Shown here piece by piece: positions 10,908 to 20,601 of a stretch of DNA of 64,000 nucleotides; positions within the stretch are counted from its first letter, which is position 1; each line of letters opens with the position of its first letter. The position numbers and the translations under genes are program-made. The stretch is from Caballeronia arationis (GTDB lineage: Bacteria > Pseudomonadota > Gammaproteobacteria > Burkholderiales > Burkholderiaceae). The DNA lies in assembly GCF_001544975.2 (NCBI RefSeq), contig NZ_FCOG02000013.1:78270-142269 (forward strand), in the 5' to 3' direction. A model generated the notes under the pieces. It was not told the DNA's origin. It worked only from the letters and a program-made list of their open reading frames with translations, and did no database searches.

Positions 10908-12692
10908 ATGCTGCCCGCACACAAACTCACTCTCGAAACGCTCCTCACCGACGCGGTCAAGCAAGTCGCGCTCGCCAGAGAGGGCGCATCCGAAGCCGCG
11001 TTCGTCGAACCGGCCATCGTCCTCGAACGCCCGAAGGTCGCCGCGCACGGCGACGTCGCCAGCAACGTCGCGATGCAGCTCGCCAAGCCGCTGCGCGCCA
11101 ATCCGCGCCAGCTCGCGCAGCAGATCGTCGATGCCGTGCTCGCCAGTCCGGCCGCGCAGGGCCTCGTCGAGAGCGCCGAAGTCGCCGGCCCGGGCTTCAT
11201 CAACCTGCGTCTCGCTCCTGCCGCGAAGCAAGCCGTGGTCCCGGCGGTGCTCGCCGAGGGCGCGGCCTACGGACGCTCGTCGCGCGAGGAAGGCAAGCGC
11301 GTGCTGGTCGAGTTCGTGTCGGCGAATCCGACCGGCCCGCTGCACGTCGGCCACGGCCGTCAGGCGACGCTCGGCGACGCGCTCTCGAACCTGCTCGAAA
11401 CGCAGGGCTACGCCGTCCACCGCGAGTTCTACTACAACGACGCTGGCGTGCAGATCAACAACCTCGCGATCTCGACGCAGGCGCGTGCCCGCGGCCTCAA
11501 GCCCGGCGACGCCGGCTGGCCGGAAGCGGCCTACAACGGCGAATACATCGCCGACATCGCCAGCGACTACATGGCGGGCGCGACCGTCGCGGCGAAGGAC
11601 GGCGAGCCGGTGAAAGGCCGCGGCGACGTCGACGATCTCGAAGCGATCCGCGTGTTCGCGGTCGCCTACCTGCGCCACGAACAGGACATGGACCTGACTG
11701 CGTTCGGCGTGAAGTTCGACCAGTTCTATCTGGAGTCGTCGCTGTACAAGGAAGGCCGCGTCGAGGCGACGGTGAATGCGCTGATCGCGGCCGGCAAGAC
11801 CTACGAGCAGGACGGCGCGCTATGGCTGCGCACCACCGACGACGGCGACGACAAGGACCGCGTGATGCGCAAGTCCGACGGCACCTACACGTACTTCGTG
11901 CCGGACGTCGCGTATCACCGCGCGAAGTGGGAACGCAGCTTCACCAAGGTCATCAACGTGCAGGGCTCGGACCATCACGGCACGATCGCGCGGGTGCGCG
12001 CGGGCTTGCAGGGACTCGGCATCGGCATTCCGAAGGGCTATCCCGACTACGTCCTGCACAAGATGGTCACCGTGATGCGCGACGGCCAGGAAGTGAAGAT
12101 TTCGAAGCGCGCGGGCAGCTACGTGACGGTGCGCGACCTGATCGAGTGGTCGGGCGGCATGGCGCCGGGCAGCGAAACGGCGCCTGACCAGCTCGACGAG
12201 GAAACGATCCGCCGCGGCCGCGACGCGGTCCGCTTCTTCCTGATCTCGCGCAAGGCGGACACGGAGTTCGTATTCGACATCGACCTCGCGCTCAAGCAGA
12301 ACGACGAAAATCCGGTGTATTACGTGCAGTACGCGCACGCGCGCATCAGCACGATTCTCTCCGACTGGCAGACGCGCTACAACGGCGAGCTCGCGCAGGC
12401 GGCGAACGCGAACCTCGCGCCGCTCGACAGCGAACGCGCGATGGCTTTGCTCAACAAGCTCGCGGAATATCCGGACATGCTCGCGCACGCCGCGGAAGAA
12501 CTGGCGCCGCACGCGGTCGCGTTCTACCTGCGCGACCTCGCTGGCGAATTCCACTCGTTCTACAATGCGGAGCGCGTTCTCGTCGATGAAGAGGCGCCGC
12601 GCAATGCGCGTATCGCGTTGCTCGCGGCGACGCGCCAGGTGCTCGCAAACGGCCTAGCTACGATCGGCGTGTCCGCTCCGGCCAAGATGTAA
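10908..12692 (+). CDS. argS: Arginyl-tRNA synthetase
   Basis: This 594-residue class I aminoacyl-tRNA synthetase charges tRNA-Arg in the cytosol. An N-terminal Add-1 domain (about 1-115, ending GPGFINLRL) precedes the Rossmann catalytic core with the HIGH-type signature [11 protein letters not shown] at about residue 145. The C-terminal DALR anticodon-binding domain begins near 470 ([13 protein letters not shown]). As usual for ArgRS the KMSK loop is degenerate. ATG 10908 gives the family start [13 protein letters not shown]; a longer open frame upstream has no support. It is followed 156 bases later by the SPOR protein, the gene order usual for Burkholderia. Confidence 0.96.
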   Translation: MLPAHKLTLETLLTDAVKQVALAREGASEAAFVEPAIVLERPKVAAHGDVASNVAMQLAKPLRANPRQLAQQIVDAVLASPAAQGLVESAEVAGPGFINLRLAPAAKQAVVPAVLAEGAAYGRSSREEGKRVLVEFVSANPTGPLHVGHGRQATLGDALSNLLETQGYAVHREFYYNDAGVQINNLAISTQARARGLKPGDAGWPEAAYNGEYIADIASDYMAGATVAAKDGEPVKGRGDVDDLEAIRVFAVAYLRHEQDMDLTAFGVKFDQFYLESSLYKEGRVEATVNALIAAGKTYEQDGALWLRTTDDGDDKDRVMRKSDGTYTYFVPDVAYHRAKWERSFTKVINVQGSDHHGTIARVRAGLQGLGIGIPKGYPDYVLHKMVTVMRDGQEVKISKRAGSYVTVRDLIEWSGGMAPGSETAPDQLDEETIRRGRDAVRFFLISRKADTEFVFDIDLALKQNDENPVYYVQYAHARISTILSDWQTRYNGELAQAANANLAPLDSERAMALLNKLAEYPDMLAHAAEELAPHAVAFYLRDLAGEFHSFYNAERVLVDEEAPRNARIALLAATRQVLANGLATIGVSAPAKM

Positions 12693-12848
12693 ATGCTTTA
12701 AACGACACCCCGGTGCATCGGCTTCACCGCCCGTCGCGCAATTCGGATTTTTCGGCGCGCTCGGGCGGCGATGTCGCGCGCTGGTCCGCTTCGGGCCGCC
12801 GTTATAATCGTCGGCCGATCAGAAGACTTTTTGCAGGTGATTCATACG

Positions 12849-13619
12849 ATGGCAAAACCACGCCGCACGTCGAAGCAGTCGAAGCAAACCGGGGGCACCT
12901 TTCTGGGCATCGTGCTGGGCTTGATTGTCGGCCTGGCGATCGCGGTCATCGTCGCGCTCTACATCACGCGCGCGCCCACGCCGTTCGTCGCGAAGGTCGC
13001 GCCGCCAGCCGAATCGGGCTCGGCGCCCGCCGCCGCCCAGCCCTACGACCCGAACCGCCCGCTGCAAGGCAAGACGCCCGGACAACCCGTGCCTCAAGCC
13101 GCGCAGCCCGCGCCGCCGAACACCGCGCCGGGCCAGACCAACAACCAGACGCAGTCGTCGGGCATGCTGGAAGAGCCGCAGATCGTCGAAGTGCCGCCCT
13201 CCGGCAATGGTGCGGCCGTCGCTCCCAAGCCGGGCGCACCGGCGCAAGGCTCCGGCGCCGTCGCAACGAAGAAGCCGGCGAGCGCGCCGAGCGCCACCAG
13301 CACGGCGAGCGCGTCGGGTGCCAAGGGCACGTCCGGCGCCGCGACGGCGAAGGCCGCCCCGCCCGCTCCCGGCGACGCGAACACCGGCTACTTCCTGCAA
13401 GTCGGCGCGTACAAGACTCAGGCCGACGCCGAGCAACAGCGTGCACGGCTCGGCTTCCAGGGCTTCGAATCAAAGGTCACGGAACGCGATGCGGGCGGTG
13501 TCACGTACTATCGCGTGCGCATCGGTCCGTTCACGAAGTTTGAGGACATGAACAACGTGCGCCAGCGTCTTTCGGATGCCGGCGTCGATACCGCGGTGAT
13601 CCGTTTCTCGAAGCAGTAA
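12849..13619 (+). CDS. SPOR domain cell-envelope protein
   Basis: A 256-residue bitopic inner-membrane protein. A short basic cytoplasmic N-terminus is followed by one membrane helix (about 16-38, GIVLGLIVGLAIAVIVALY), a long Pro/Ala/Ser-rich periplasmic linker and a C-terminal SPOR domain (about 178-256: GYFLQVGAYKTQADAEQQRA to VIRFSKQ). SPOR domains bind denuded glycan strands in septal peptidoglycan. The architecture resembles FtsN, the division activator, but FtsN-specific features outside SPOR cannot be confirmed. It lies between argS and dsbA, as is typical for the group. Confidence 0.85.
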   Translation: MAKPRRTSKQSKQTGGTFLGIVLGLIVGLAIAVIVALYITRAPTPFVAKVAPPAESGSAPAAAQPYDPNRPLQGKTPGQPVPQAAQPAPPNTAPGQTNNQTQSSGMLEEPQIVEVPPSGNGAAVAPKPGAPAQGSGAVATKKPASAPSATSTASASGAKGTSGAATAKAAPPAPGDANTGYFLQVGAYKTQADAEQQRARLGFQGFESKVTERDAGGVTYYRVRIGPFTKFEDMNNVRQRLSDAGVDTAVIRFSKQ

Positions 13620-13745
13620 GCCTCGCGCGCCGCGCCCCCTGGCCATCCAGGGGCGCGGACTGGAACCAACGCTTAAGTGTGGCTTAAGCGTCCTGTGTCC
13701 CACTTACGTGCTCACGCATTCCTCCACGCACCTTCTCCCGTCATC

Positions 13746-14399
13746 ATGAAAAAACTGTTCAGTGCGCTTGCTGTTTCCCTCGGTATCGCAGTCGGCGCGA
13801 TGAGCGCCATGAACGCGGCTCACGCGTCGCCAGCCGCGCCTGTCGCGGGCACGGACTACACCGTGCTGCAGGCGGCCCAGCCCGTCGATGCCGCAGGCAA
13901 GGTCGAAGTCATCGAGTTCTTCTGGTACGGCTGCCCACATTGCAACGAGTTCGAGCCGTATCTCGAAGCTTGGGAAAAGAAGCAGGGCCCGGACGTCGTG
14001 TTCAAGCGCGTGCCGGTCGCCTTTCGTGACGACTTCATTCCGCACTCGAAGATGTATCACGCGCTCGTCGCGCTTGGCGTCGCGGAAAAGCTCACGCCCG
14101 CGATCTTCAACGAAATTCACGTGAAGAAGAACTATCTGCTGACGCCGCAAGCGCAGGCCGACTTCCTCGCGACGCAGGGCGTCGACAAGAAGAAGTACAT
14201 GGACGCGTACAACTCGTTCTCGACGCAGAGCGCGATCCAGCGCGACAGCAAACTCCTGCAGGACTACAAGATCGACGGGGTGCCGACGCTCATCGTGCAG
14301 GGCAAGTACGTGACCGGACCGTCCCAGACCAACAGCCTGCCCGGCACCACGCAGGTGCTCGACTATCTGATCGCCCAGATCCGCGCGAAGAAGATGTGA
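13746..14399 (+). CDS. dsbA: Thiol:disulfide interchange protein DsbA
   Basis: A 217-residue periplasmic oxidoreductase. The signal peptide (1-28) ends in AHA before SPAAPV. The thioredoxin fold carries the active site FFWYGCPHCNEFEP (CPHC, as in E. coli DsbA), and the cis-Pro loop appears as IDGVPTLIV. It introduces disulfides into exported proteins and is reoxidised by DsbB, which is not in the window. ATG 13746 starts the signal peptide MKKLFSALAVSLG. The SDR gene begins 15 bases after the stop and may be cotranscribed. Confidence 0.95.
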   Translation: MKKLFSALAVSLGIAVGAMSAMNAAHASPAAPVAGTDYTVLQAAQPVDAAGKVEVIEFFWYGCPHCNEFEPYLEAWEKKQGPDVVFKRVPVAFRDDFIPHSKMYHALVALGVAEKLTPAIFNEIHVKKNYLLTPQAQADFLATQGVDKKKYMDAYNSFSTQSAIQRDSKLLQDYKIDGVPTLIVQGKYVTGPSQTNSLPGTTQVLDYLIAQIRAKKM

Positions 14400-14414
14400 C
14401 GCACCGCGCGCCGC

Positions 14415-15191
14415 ATGAACGCAGTCCGACTGAAGGTCTTCATCACCGGCGCATCGAGCGGCATCGGCCTCGCGCTCGCCGAGGAATATGTCCGGCGCGG
14501 GGCCGCTCTCGGCCTCGTCGCCCGCCGCGCCGAATCGCTCGCAGCTTTCGCCGCGCGCTTTCCCGATTCCCCCATCTCCATCTATCCCGCCGATGTCCGC
14601 GATGCCGACGCGCTCGCCGGCGCCGCCGCGCGCTTCGTCGCGGAACACGGACCGGCCGATATCGTGATCGCGAATGCCGGCATCAGCCGCGGCGCGCTCA
14701 CGGGCCACGGCGATCTGCAGACGTTCCGCGACGTGATGGACGTCAACTATTACGGCATAGTCGCGACCTTCGAGCCGTTCGTCGCCGCGATGACCACCGC
14801 GAGGCGCGGCACGCTGGTCGGCATTGCGAGTGTCGCGGGCGTGCGCGGCCTGCCGGGTTCGGGCGCGTACAGCGCGTCGAAGTCGGCGGCGGCGAAGTAT
14901 CTGGAAGCACTGCGCGTCGAAATGCGGCCGCAGGGCGTCGCCGTCGTCACGATTGCGCCTGGCTACGTGCGCTCGGAAATGACCGCGCGCAACCCCTATC
15001 CGATGCCCTTCCTGATGGACGCCGACAAGTTCGCCGCGAAGACCGCCGACGCCATCGCGCGCCAGGTCCGCTACGCGACGTTTCCGTGGCAGATGCGTGT
15101 CGCGGGGGCGCTGCTCCATGTTCTGCCGCGCTGGGCTTACGACCTCGTCTTCGAGCGCGCGCCGCGCAAGCCGCGCGGCGGTCACGATTGA
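14415..15191 (+). CDS. Short-chain dehydrogenase/reductase
   Basis: This 258-residue protein has a Rossmann fold with the cofactor motif TGASSGIG near the N-terminus, the NAG motif (IVIANAGISRG), and the catalytic Ser (VGIASVAG) and YSASK Tyr-Lys pair. A C-terminal segment (about 225-258) is hydrophobic then basic, suggesting peripheral membrane association. SDRs reduce or oxidise carbonyl/alcohol groups with NAD(P)(H). The substrate is not identifiable. It probably shares a transcript with dsbA and ends at a strong terminator. Confidence 0.88.
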   Translation: MNAVRLKVFITGASSGIGLALAEEYVRRGAALGLVARRAESLAAFAARFPDSPISIYPADVRDADALAGAAARFVAEHGPADIVIANAGISRGALTGHGDLQTFRDVMDVNYYGIVATFEPFVAAMTTARRGTLVGIASVAGVRGLPGSGAYSASKSAAAKYLEALRVEMRPQGVAVVTIAPGYVRSEMTARNPYPMPFLMDADKFAAKTADAIARQVRYATFPWQMRVAGALLHVLPRWAYDLVFERAPRKPRGGHD

Positions 15192-15213
15192 CCGAACAGG
15201 CGTCGCACAAATG

Positions 15214-15248
15214 AAAAAGGCCCCGCGAGATCTCGCGGGGCCTTTTTG
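15214..15248. terminator. Rho-independent terminator, bidirectional
   Basis: A near-perfect stem AAGGCCCCGCGAGA / TCTCGCGGGGCCTT followed by TTTTTG and preceded by AAAA. It sits between the SDR (plus) and the convergent DUF3443 gene (minus). Confidence 0.9.
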
Positions 15249-15285
15249 TTTCGACTCACGCCGAGGCGCGAGCCGACGCGTGGTG

Positions 15286-16557
15286 TCAGAACGCCACGTA
15301 AGGCGCAGTGCCCGGCTGGTCGAAGCCGACATACACATGGCGACCGTAGAAGAACGGCAGTCCGAAGTCGAAGAAGTTCGAGTCGCCGAAGTTACCGGCC
15401 AGCGTGCTGAACGCGAACTTCGAGCCGCTCGACGTCAGCGACCGCGCGCTGATCACCTTGAAGGTCACCGTTCCAGAGGTGCCGTCGCTGCCGCGAATCG
15501 CGTTCGAGAGCGACTGTGCCGACGAAGGACAGTAGAACGTCGACGACGAGCAAGCCGTGATCGAGCTGTCGGCAAAGAAGGTGCCGTTCGATCCAGTGTC
15601 GAAGAAGGTCGTCACCGAATTGTTCTTGTAGCTGCCGCTCAGGTTGCCGAAGCCGTCGGTGCCGAACTTGGTCACGCCGGTCAGCGTGTTGTTGCTCTGC
15701 GTGCCGATGCCGAACACCAGCGTGCCACTCGCGGACGCGGCGCCGTTGTCGTCGATAGGCGGCAACTGCACGATCACGCCGTTGTTGTCGGCAGCGAAGC
15801 GCGTGACCGGGTTGACGACCTGTTGCGTGAGCGGCGTGGCAGTCGCCGTGCAGTTCGTGCCGCCCGGGCACGAGTAGTACGTGCTCTGCGCCGCGTCCAG
15901 ACACTTCACGCCGCAGTCGTACGTCGCGTTGCCCACGCCGAGGATGCCGTTCGCGCCGATGTCGTCAGTGGTGCGCTCGTCGCTGCCGCTCACGCAGCTG
16001 CTCGACGGCACCGTCGAAGGTTCGAGGTCGCCGATCACCTGCACCGGAATGTTCGATGCCGTTTCGCCACCGATCTTCACGTCGGCCGAGCGCACGGTGC
16101 CCCATGTGTAGCCGTCGGCGAACTGCGTGCATTCGGCGAGCTGGCCGCCCGCCTGCGCGGTGCTGACCGGCAGGCTGCCGAGCACCTGCGACGCCGCGGA
16201 GCTGACGATGCGCAGTCCATACGACCCGGTGTCAAGCTGGATGTTGTCGATGGTCTGGCACTTGGACGTGCCGGGCGCGCAAACCGTCACGGACACGTTC
16301 GGGATGTTCACGAAGTTCGCAGCACCCTTGTTGACGGTGATCGGGACGGCGTTGCTGCCGTTGGCCACGATCGGCTGGTTGCCCGTTCCCGACGAGCCGC
16401 TGCCGGAGCCGCTGCTGCCGCTGGAACTGCTGCTCGAGTTGTCGTCGCCTCCGCCGCAGGCGGCGAGCGCGGTCGCGAGCATCGCGATGGAAAGCCAGCG
16501 AAGCGCGCGCTGAAAGAATCGGGAAGGTGAATCGTTGCTGATGGGCGTCGGACGCAT
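15286..16557 (-). CDS. DUF3443 family lipoprotein with two DTG motifs
   Basis: A 423-residue exported protein. The signal peptide ends in a lipobox (LAAC, Cys34), followed by a Gly/Ser linker (35-60). The remainder matches DUF3443. It contains two DTG triads, Asp109 (NIQLDTGSYGLRI) and Asp320 (TTFFDTGSNGTFF), and a GANGILGVG segment at 201-209, the pattern seen in bilobed pepsin-like aspartic proteases. Family function is unknown; a protease role is inference. It has many cysteines, consistent with periplasmic disulfides (dsbA is nearby). The stop of the DUF2844 gene lies 18 bases upstream on the same strand, so the two probably form an operon. Confidence 0.85.
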   Translation of the reverse strand: MRPTPISNDSPSRFFQRALRWLSIAMLATALAACGGGDDNSSSSSSGSSGSGSGSSGTGNQPIVANGSNAVPITVNKGAANFVNIPNVSVTVCAPGTSKCQTIDNIQLDTGSYGLRIVSSAASQVLGSLPVSTAQAGGQLAECTQFADGYTWGTVRSADVKIGGETASNIPVQVIGDLEPSTVPSSSCVSGSDERTTDDIGANGILGVGNATYDCGVKCLDAAQSTYYSCPGGTNCTATATPLTQQVVNPVTRFAADNNGVIVQLPPIDDNGAASASGTLVFGIGTQSNNTLTGVTKFGTDGFGNLSGSYKNNSVTTFFDTGSNGTFFADSSITACSSSTFYCPSSAQSLSNAIRGSDGTSGTVTFKVISARSLTSSGSKFAFSTLAGNFGDSNFFDFGLPFFYGRHVYVGFDQPGTAPYVAF

Positions 16558-16575
16558 GTGAGTTTCTCCCGTCCG

Positions 16576-17145
16576 TTACTGAATGTCGCTGCCGCTGACG
16601 CCGGCGGGCAGCTTCTCGGGCAGATACGCCTGTCCGGCGAACGAGCCCATGTGGCCGCCCGAATGAACGACGAGCCCCGAATCCTGCACGCTGACAGGCC
16701 CGCGGCTAGCGCGCGCGGCGCGCTGCGCCTTCAGGCCTTGCAGATACTGCGGGAAATAGTTGCCGAGCAGGCCCGGAAGGTCGGGAATGCGCTCACCGTG
16801 CCACGCGACGCCGAACACGGTGCCATCGGTCGACACGTACTCGTTCACCACAGTGCCGTTGCCGAGGGTCGTCGAACGGACGGAATACGAGGCTCCCGAC
16901 GTCGCAGACGCGGACGCCCCGCTTGCGGACGACGCGCCCGGCACGACCGCCGTCTTGGCGACGGCGCGGTTCGCGGTGGCGCCGTTCGGCGTCGTCATCG
17001 GCGCGCCGCCGAGTACGGCGTGGGCCGGGGCCGCGGCAAATGCAGCGACCAGACTGGCGAGCAAAGGCAACACGGCATGCGAAACCGCGCGTCGGGTCAT
17101 AAGTGACCCGGCGTCGCCTTTGTTGAATTGAATCGGTGACTTCAC
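16576..17145 (-). CDS. DUF2844 family exported protein
   Basis: A 189-residue protein. The GTG start at 17145 is preferred because GGAGG lies 4-5 bases upstream; an internal ATG at 17100 (MTRRAVSHAV) would begin directly at the signal peptide but lacks a ribosome site. The signal segment (LLASLVAAFAAAPAHA) precedes LGGAPM, the typical mature start of DUF2844 proteins. A Ser/Ala-rich linker and a conserved domain with DGTVFGVAWHG and LGNYFPQYLQG follow. The function is unknown. It lies just upstream of the DUF3443 gene, and the two families are often neighbours in Burkholderia (recalled, not searched). Confidence 0.82.
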   Translation of the reverse strand: MKSPIQFNKGDAGSLMTRRAVSHAVLPLLASLVAAFAAAPAHAVLGGAPMTTPNGATANRAVAKTAVVPGASSASGASASATSGASYSVRSTTLGNGTVVNEYVSTDGTVFGVAWHGERIPDLPGLLGNYFPQYLQGLKAQRAARASRGPVSVQDSGLVVHSGGHMGSFAGQAYLPEKLPAGVSGSDIQ

Positions 17146-17427
17146 TGCTCCTCCTGCGTTTGGCGTCCGACCGTTCGATCAGCCACCATCGGGCCGGAAC
17201 GGTCTTTGCAAAGGTCGGCCCGCGGCGTCGCGACGGGTCGCGGTGGGGGCCAGGCAAGCGAAGTATGCCAGTCGAAAGCCGTGAGCCGGAAGTTCGGGAC
17301 CGCACGCGCGCCGGGCGGTTCTTCTCAAAAATACGACGAGAAGGCGAAATTAGTCGCCCGACAACCCGCGCGAGGCGCCATTCATGCGCCCCGTACCCGA
17401 ATTATCGGAGGATTCCTGCGGCCTGAC

Positions 17428-18132
17428 CTAGAAGCCCAGACTGGCGAGCAAATCGTCAACTTGCGACTGATCCTGCACCACATCGGTGCGTCCTTCCGGA
17501 TTGATCTGCGGCCCGTTGAGCAGCGTGTCCTGGTTGATGCCCGCGGAAACCAGCGCCGCCGCCGATGCCGCGAATTGCTCGCGCCGCTCCGGTGCGATGT
17601 TTTCGAGCAGCACGCCGAGCAGTTGCTGCTCGATCAGATAGACGACGTCGGTGATTTTCTTGATCACCTGGCCGGTCAGATCCTGGAAATCCTGCGCAAG
17701 CATGATTTCGAGCAGTTGCGCGTTGGTCGCCTGCGTGTTTTCCGGCACGCGCTGGAGGAAACCCCGCGTGTCGGCGATCAGCTCGCCCGCCTCCGTCTTC
17801 GCGAGCGGCGCTTCGTACCACTCGCCCCAGCGCGCGTCGAGTGCCTGCGCGTCACGCTGCATCGCTTCCTGCATCGGCTTCGCGAGTTCGATCGCGTTCA
17901 GCGCGCGGTCGGCGGCCTGTTCGGTCATCGTCGCCACGTACTTCAGGCGGTCGCGCGCGTCGGGCACCATTTGCGCCGCGGCCTCGACCTGCTTGTCGAG
18001 GCCGAGTTCGCGCATCGAATCGCGCAGCGTACGCGTCAGTTGGCCGATGCGCGCGAGGATGCGATCACTCGATGCGTCGCCGTCGCTTTCGGCGACCTCG
18101 GCGAGTTCGCTTTGATTAGTGAGATCGTTCAC
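17428..18132 (-). CDS. cheZ: Chemotaxis protein phosphatase CheZ
   Basis: This 234-residue, almost fully helical protein dephosphorylates CheY-P at the cell pole and flagellar base. The long hairpin carries AQDFQDLTGQVIKKI, which contains the catalytic Gln inserted into the CheY active site. The extreme C-terminus QVDDLLASLGF is the CheY-tethering amphipathic helix. It starts 2 bases after the cheY stop, so translation is likely coupled. It is the last gene of the minus-strand motility block; 282 bases without a recognisable gene separate it from the DUF2844 gene. Confidence 0.95.
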   Translation of the reverse strand: MNDLTNQSELAEVAESDGDASSDRILARIGQLTRTLRDSMRELGLDKQVEAAAQMVPDARDRLKYVATMTEQAADRALNAIELAKPMQEAMQRDAQALDARWGEWYEAPLAKTEAGELIADTRGFLQRVPENTQATNAQLLEIMLAQDFQDLTGQVIKKITDVVYLIEQQLLGVLLENIAPERREQFAASAAALVSAGINQDTLLNGPQINPEGRTDVVQDQSQVDDLLASLGF

Positions 18133-18134
18133 GA

Positions 18135-18530
18135 TCAGCTCCCCGCTTTCGCCAGCTTCTCGAGAATCTTGGTGAGTTTCTCGTCGAGCGTGGCGGCCGT
18201 GAACGGCTTCACCACGTAACCATTCGCACCGGCCTGCGCCGCCGCGATGATGTTTTCCTTCTTCGATTCCGCCGTCACCATCAGCACCGGCAGGTGCGAC
18301 AGGGTGGCGTCGGCGCGGATTTGCTGGAGCATCGAGAGACCGTCTAGGTTCGGCATGTTCCAGTCGGAAATCACGAAGTCGAAGCCGCCGCCGCGCAGGC
18401 GCGAGAGGCCGGCCGCGCCGTCTTCCGCTTCATCGACGTTCGAATAGCCCAGCTCCTTGAGCAGGTTTCGCACGATACGGCGCATCGTCGGGAAATCGTC
18501 CACGACGAGGATCTTCATGTTCTTGTCCAT
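18135..18530 (-). CDS. cheY: Chemotaxis response regulator CheY
   Basis: A 131-residue single receiver domain. The acidic pocket is DD at 11-12, the phosphoacceptor is Asp56 ([10 protein letters not shown]), with Thr in [13 protein letters not shown] and Lys in [11 protein letters not shown]. Phosphorylated CheY binds FliM to switch flagellar rotation. AGGAG lies 9 bases before the ATG. Of the two CheY-type proteins in this block, this one is closest to E. coli CheY and is paired directly with CheZ. Confidence 0.95.
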   Translation of the reverse strand: MDKNMKILVVDDFPTMRRIVRNLLKELGYSNVDEAEDGAAGLSRLRGGGFDFVISDWNMPNLDGLSMLQQIRADATLSHLPVLMVTAESKKENIIAAAQAGANGYVVKPFTAATLDEKLTKILEKLAKAGS

Positions 18531-18613
18531 CTTCAGTCACTCCTGTGTTCTTTCAATGCGGCTCGTCACCGCGCGTTGATTCCAAATCCAGTCCGAATCC
18601 GTGCCGCGAACGC

Positions 18614-19723
18614 TCAGACGCGCTGCACGCGTTCGCCCATCGATGCAAGCCGCGCCATCACGCGCCGGCTCATTTCCTGCAAAGGTGAAATCTCGCTCAC
18701 GCCGCCCGTCGCGATCGCCTCGCGCGGCATGCCGAAGACGATGCAGCTCGCTTCGTCCTGCGCGAAGGTGTACGCACCCGCCTGCTGCATCTCGAGAAGG
18801 CCGGCAGCGCCGTCGCGGCCCATGCCGGTCAGGATCACACCGAGCGCGTTCTTGCCCGCATGCTGCGCGGCCGAGCGGAACAGCACATCGACCGACGGCC
18901 GGTGCCGGTTCACCGGCGGCGCATCGGACAGATGCGCGACATAGTTGGCCCCGCTTCGTGCGAGCACGAGGTGCGCGTGGCCCGGCGCGATGTACGCGTG
19001 ACCCGGCAAAACGCGTTCGCCGTGCTCCGCTTCCTTCACCGCGATGCGGCAGAGTCCGTTCAGGCGCTGCGCGAACGATTTCGTGAAGCCCGGCGGCATG
19101 TGCTGCGCGATCAGCACGGCGGGCGCATCGGGCGGAAGCGGCACGAGCACTTCGCGGATCGCTTCGGTGCCGCCCGTCGACGCGCCGACGATGATCAGCT
19201 TTTCCGTACTGACGAGCGGATTGTTGAACATCGGCGCCGGCTTCGCGCCCGCGGCCGGCGCGCCGCCGCTTGCCGCGTGCGCTACGTGGTGCGTCTGCCG
19301 CACGCGGGCGCGCGAGGCGGCGCGGATCTTGTCGGCGAGCTTTTCGGCGTAGTCGAGCATGCCGTCGCGGATGCCGACTTTCGGCTTCGTCACGAAATCG
19401 ACCGCGCCGAGTTCCAGCGCGCGCAACGTGATTTCGTTGCCGCGCTCCGTCAGCGACGACACCATCACGACCGGCATCGGCCGCAGGCGCATCAGCTTTT
19501 CGAGAAAATCGAGGCCGTCCATGCGCGGCATTTCGACGTCGAGCGTCAGAACGTCCGGGTTGTGCTGCTTGATCAGTTCGCGTGCGACGAGCGGATCGGG
19601 CGCGGTCGCGACTACGTGCATGTCGGGTTGCGAGTTGATGATTTCGGTCATCAGACTGCGCACGAGCGCCGAATCGTCGACGCACAGCACCTTGATTTTT
19701 TGCCCTTGCTGGGTGGTGGTCAT
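18614..19723 (-). CDS. cheB: Chemotaxis methylesterase/glutamine deamidase CheB
   Basis: A 369-residue protein. The receiver domain (about 10-125) has the phosphosite Asp62 ([12 protein letters not shown]). An Ala/Pro linker (about 140-170) leads to the methylesterase domain with the triad Ser182 (VGASTGG), His208 (AQHMPPGF) and Asp304 ([10 protein letters not shown]). It removes methyl groups from MCP glutamates and deamidates glutamines, providing adaptation. Its ATG overlaps the cheD stop by 4 bases, indicating translational coupling. Confidence 0.96.
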   Translation of the reverse strand: MTTTQQGQKIKVLCVDDSALVRSLMTEIINSQPDMHVVATAPDPLVARELIKQHNPDVLTLDVEMPRMDGLDFLEKLMRLRPMPVVMVSSLTERGNEITLRALELGAVDFVTKPKVGIRDGMLDYAEKLADKIRAASRARVRQTHHVAHAASGGAPAAGAKPAPMFNNPLVSTEKLIIVGASTGGTEAIREVLVPLPPDAPAVLIAQHMPPGFTKSFAQRLNGLCRIAVKEAEHGERVLPGHAYIAPGHAHLVLARSGANYVAHLSDAPPVNRHRPSVDVLFRSAAQHAGKNALGVILTGMGRDGAAGLLEMQQAGAYTFAQDEASCIVFGMPREAIATGGVSEISPLQEMSRRVMARLASMGERVQRV

Positions 19724-20601
19724 GCTTCCTCCGCGGTCCGGGCGCCGCGCTCCGCGCGAGCGAGACCGTTCACGCCCGGAGCCTGCGCCGCCCCGAACAA
19801 TTCGATACGCGGCTTCGCCGTAGTCTTTGCCGTGCCGTTATCGGCACGGGTGGCAGTCGTTGCAGCGGCGGCGCCGAACAATTCGACGCGCGGCTTCGCC
19901 GCTGCCGGACGGGCGGCCGTCGCGGAAACAGCGGACGTGCCGAACAGTTCCACGCGGGCCTTCGAGCCGCCAGTGCCTGCCTGATTGAACAGCTCGACGC
20001 GTGCCCGCGCCCGCGCGAGCCGCTCGGCGCGTTCTTCCGGCGTGGTGCGCACGAGCGCCTGCTCGCGCTCCACGACGCTCGTTTCCTGCTGCGTCTTCAG
20101 CTTCTTGACCATCACCTGGCCGGTGCGCGGCATGAACGCGACCTTGCGCGGATGCGCGCCCTGCAGGTCCTCGGCGACGATGCGAATCTTTTCCAGCGCG
20201 AGATAGCGCCGCACGAATTCCGAATTGCGATCGCCGATGTTGATGGTCGTCATGCCCGCGAGCACCGCGCCCCCGCCGAACACCTTCGCCTCGAAGCGCT
20301 CGCGACGTCCGCCACGCTTGATCAGTTCGTTGATGAGCACTTCCATCGCGTAGGCGCCGTAGCGCATCGAATCCGACGAAGCATGCGACGCGTCCGAGCC
20401 GTCATCGGGCAGCATGAAGTGATTCATTCCGCCGATGCCCGCCGTGCGGTCGTTGATGCACGCCGCGACACACGAACCGAGCACGGTGACGAGGACCATG
20501 TCCTCGCTCGTCATGTAGAACTCGTTCGGCAGCAGCTTCACGCCAGGCTTCTGGAAGTGGTTGTCGAAATACAGGTTCGACGCGATCGGCAATCCGCTCA
20601 T
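19720..20601 (-). CDS. cheD: Chemoreceptor glutamine deamidase CheD with repeated C-terminal tail
   Basis: This 293-residue protein has its CheD catalytic core in residues 1-170: Cys44 ([11 protein letters not shown]) and His61 ([10 protein letters not shown]), the thiol-protease-like pair that deamidates MCP glutamines. The C-terminal 120 residues are unusual: a charged helix (176-200) and then four copies of R-V/I-E-L-F at 201-205, 216-220, 238-242 and 265-269, separated by Ala/Thr/Lys-rich spacers. The tail is probably disordered, and the repeats look like short linear docking motifs (inference). It overlaps cheR and cheB by 4 bases each. Confidence 0.94.
   Translation of the reverse strand: MSGLPIASNLYFDNHFQKPGVKLLPNEFYMTSEDMVLVTVLGSCVAACINDRTAGIGGMNHFMLPDDGSDASHASSDSMRYGAYAMEVLINELIKRGGRRERFEAKVFGGGAVLAGMTTINIGDRNSEFVRRYLALEKIRIVAEDLQGAHPRKVAFMPRTGQVMVKKLKTQQETSVVEREQALVRTTPEERAERLARARARVELFNQAGTGGSKARVELFGTSAVSATAARPAAAKPRVELFGAAAATTATRADNGTAKTTAKPRIELFGAAQAPGVNGLARAERGARTAEEA
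19795..20001 (-). repeat. Four in-frame R-(V/I)-E-L-F coding repeats in the cheD tail
   Basis: The codons for R-V/I-E-L-F occur at 19987-20001, 19942-19956, 19876-19890 and 19795-19809. Copies two to four share the following Gly, and copies three and four also share preceding Lys-Pro and following Ala-Ala. Spacing between copies is 15, 22 and 27 codons. Confidence 0.85.

Noticed and set aside
13629..13659. GC-rich hairpin after the SPOR gene as a terminator
   Set aside because: There is a stem but no T-run, so it is not counted as Rho-independent.
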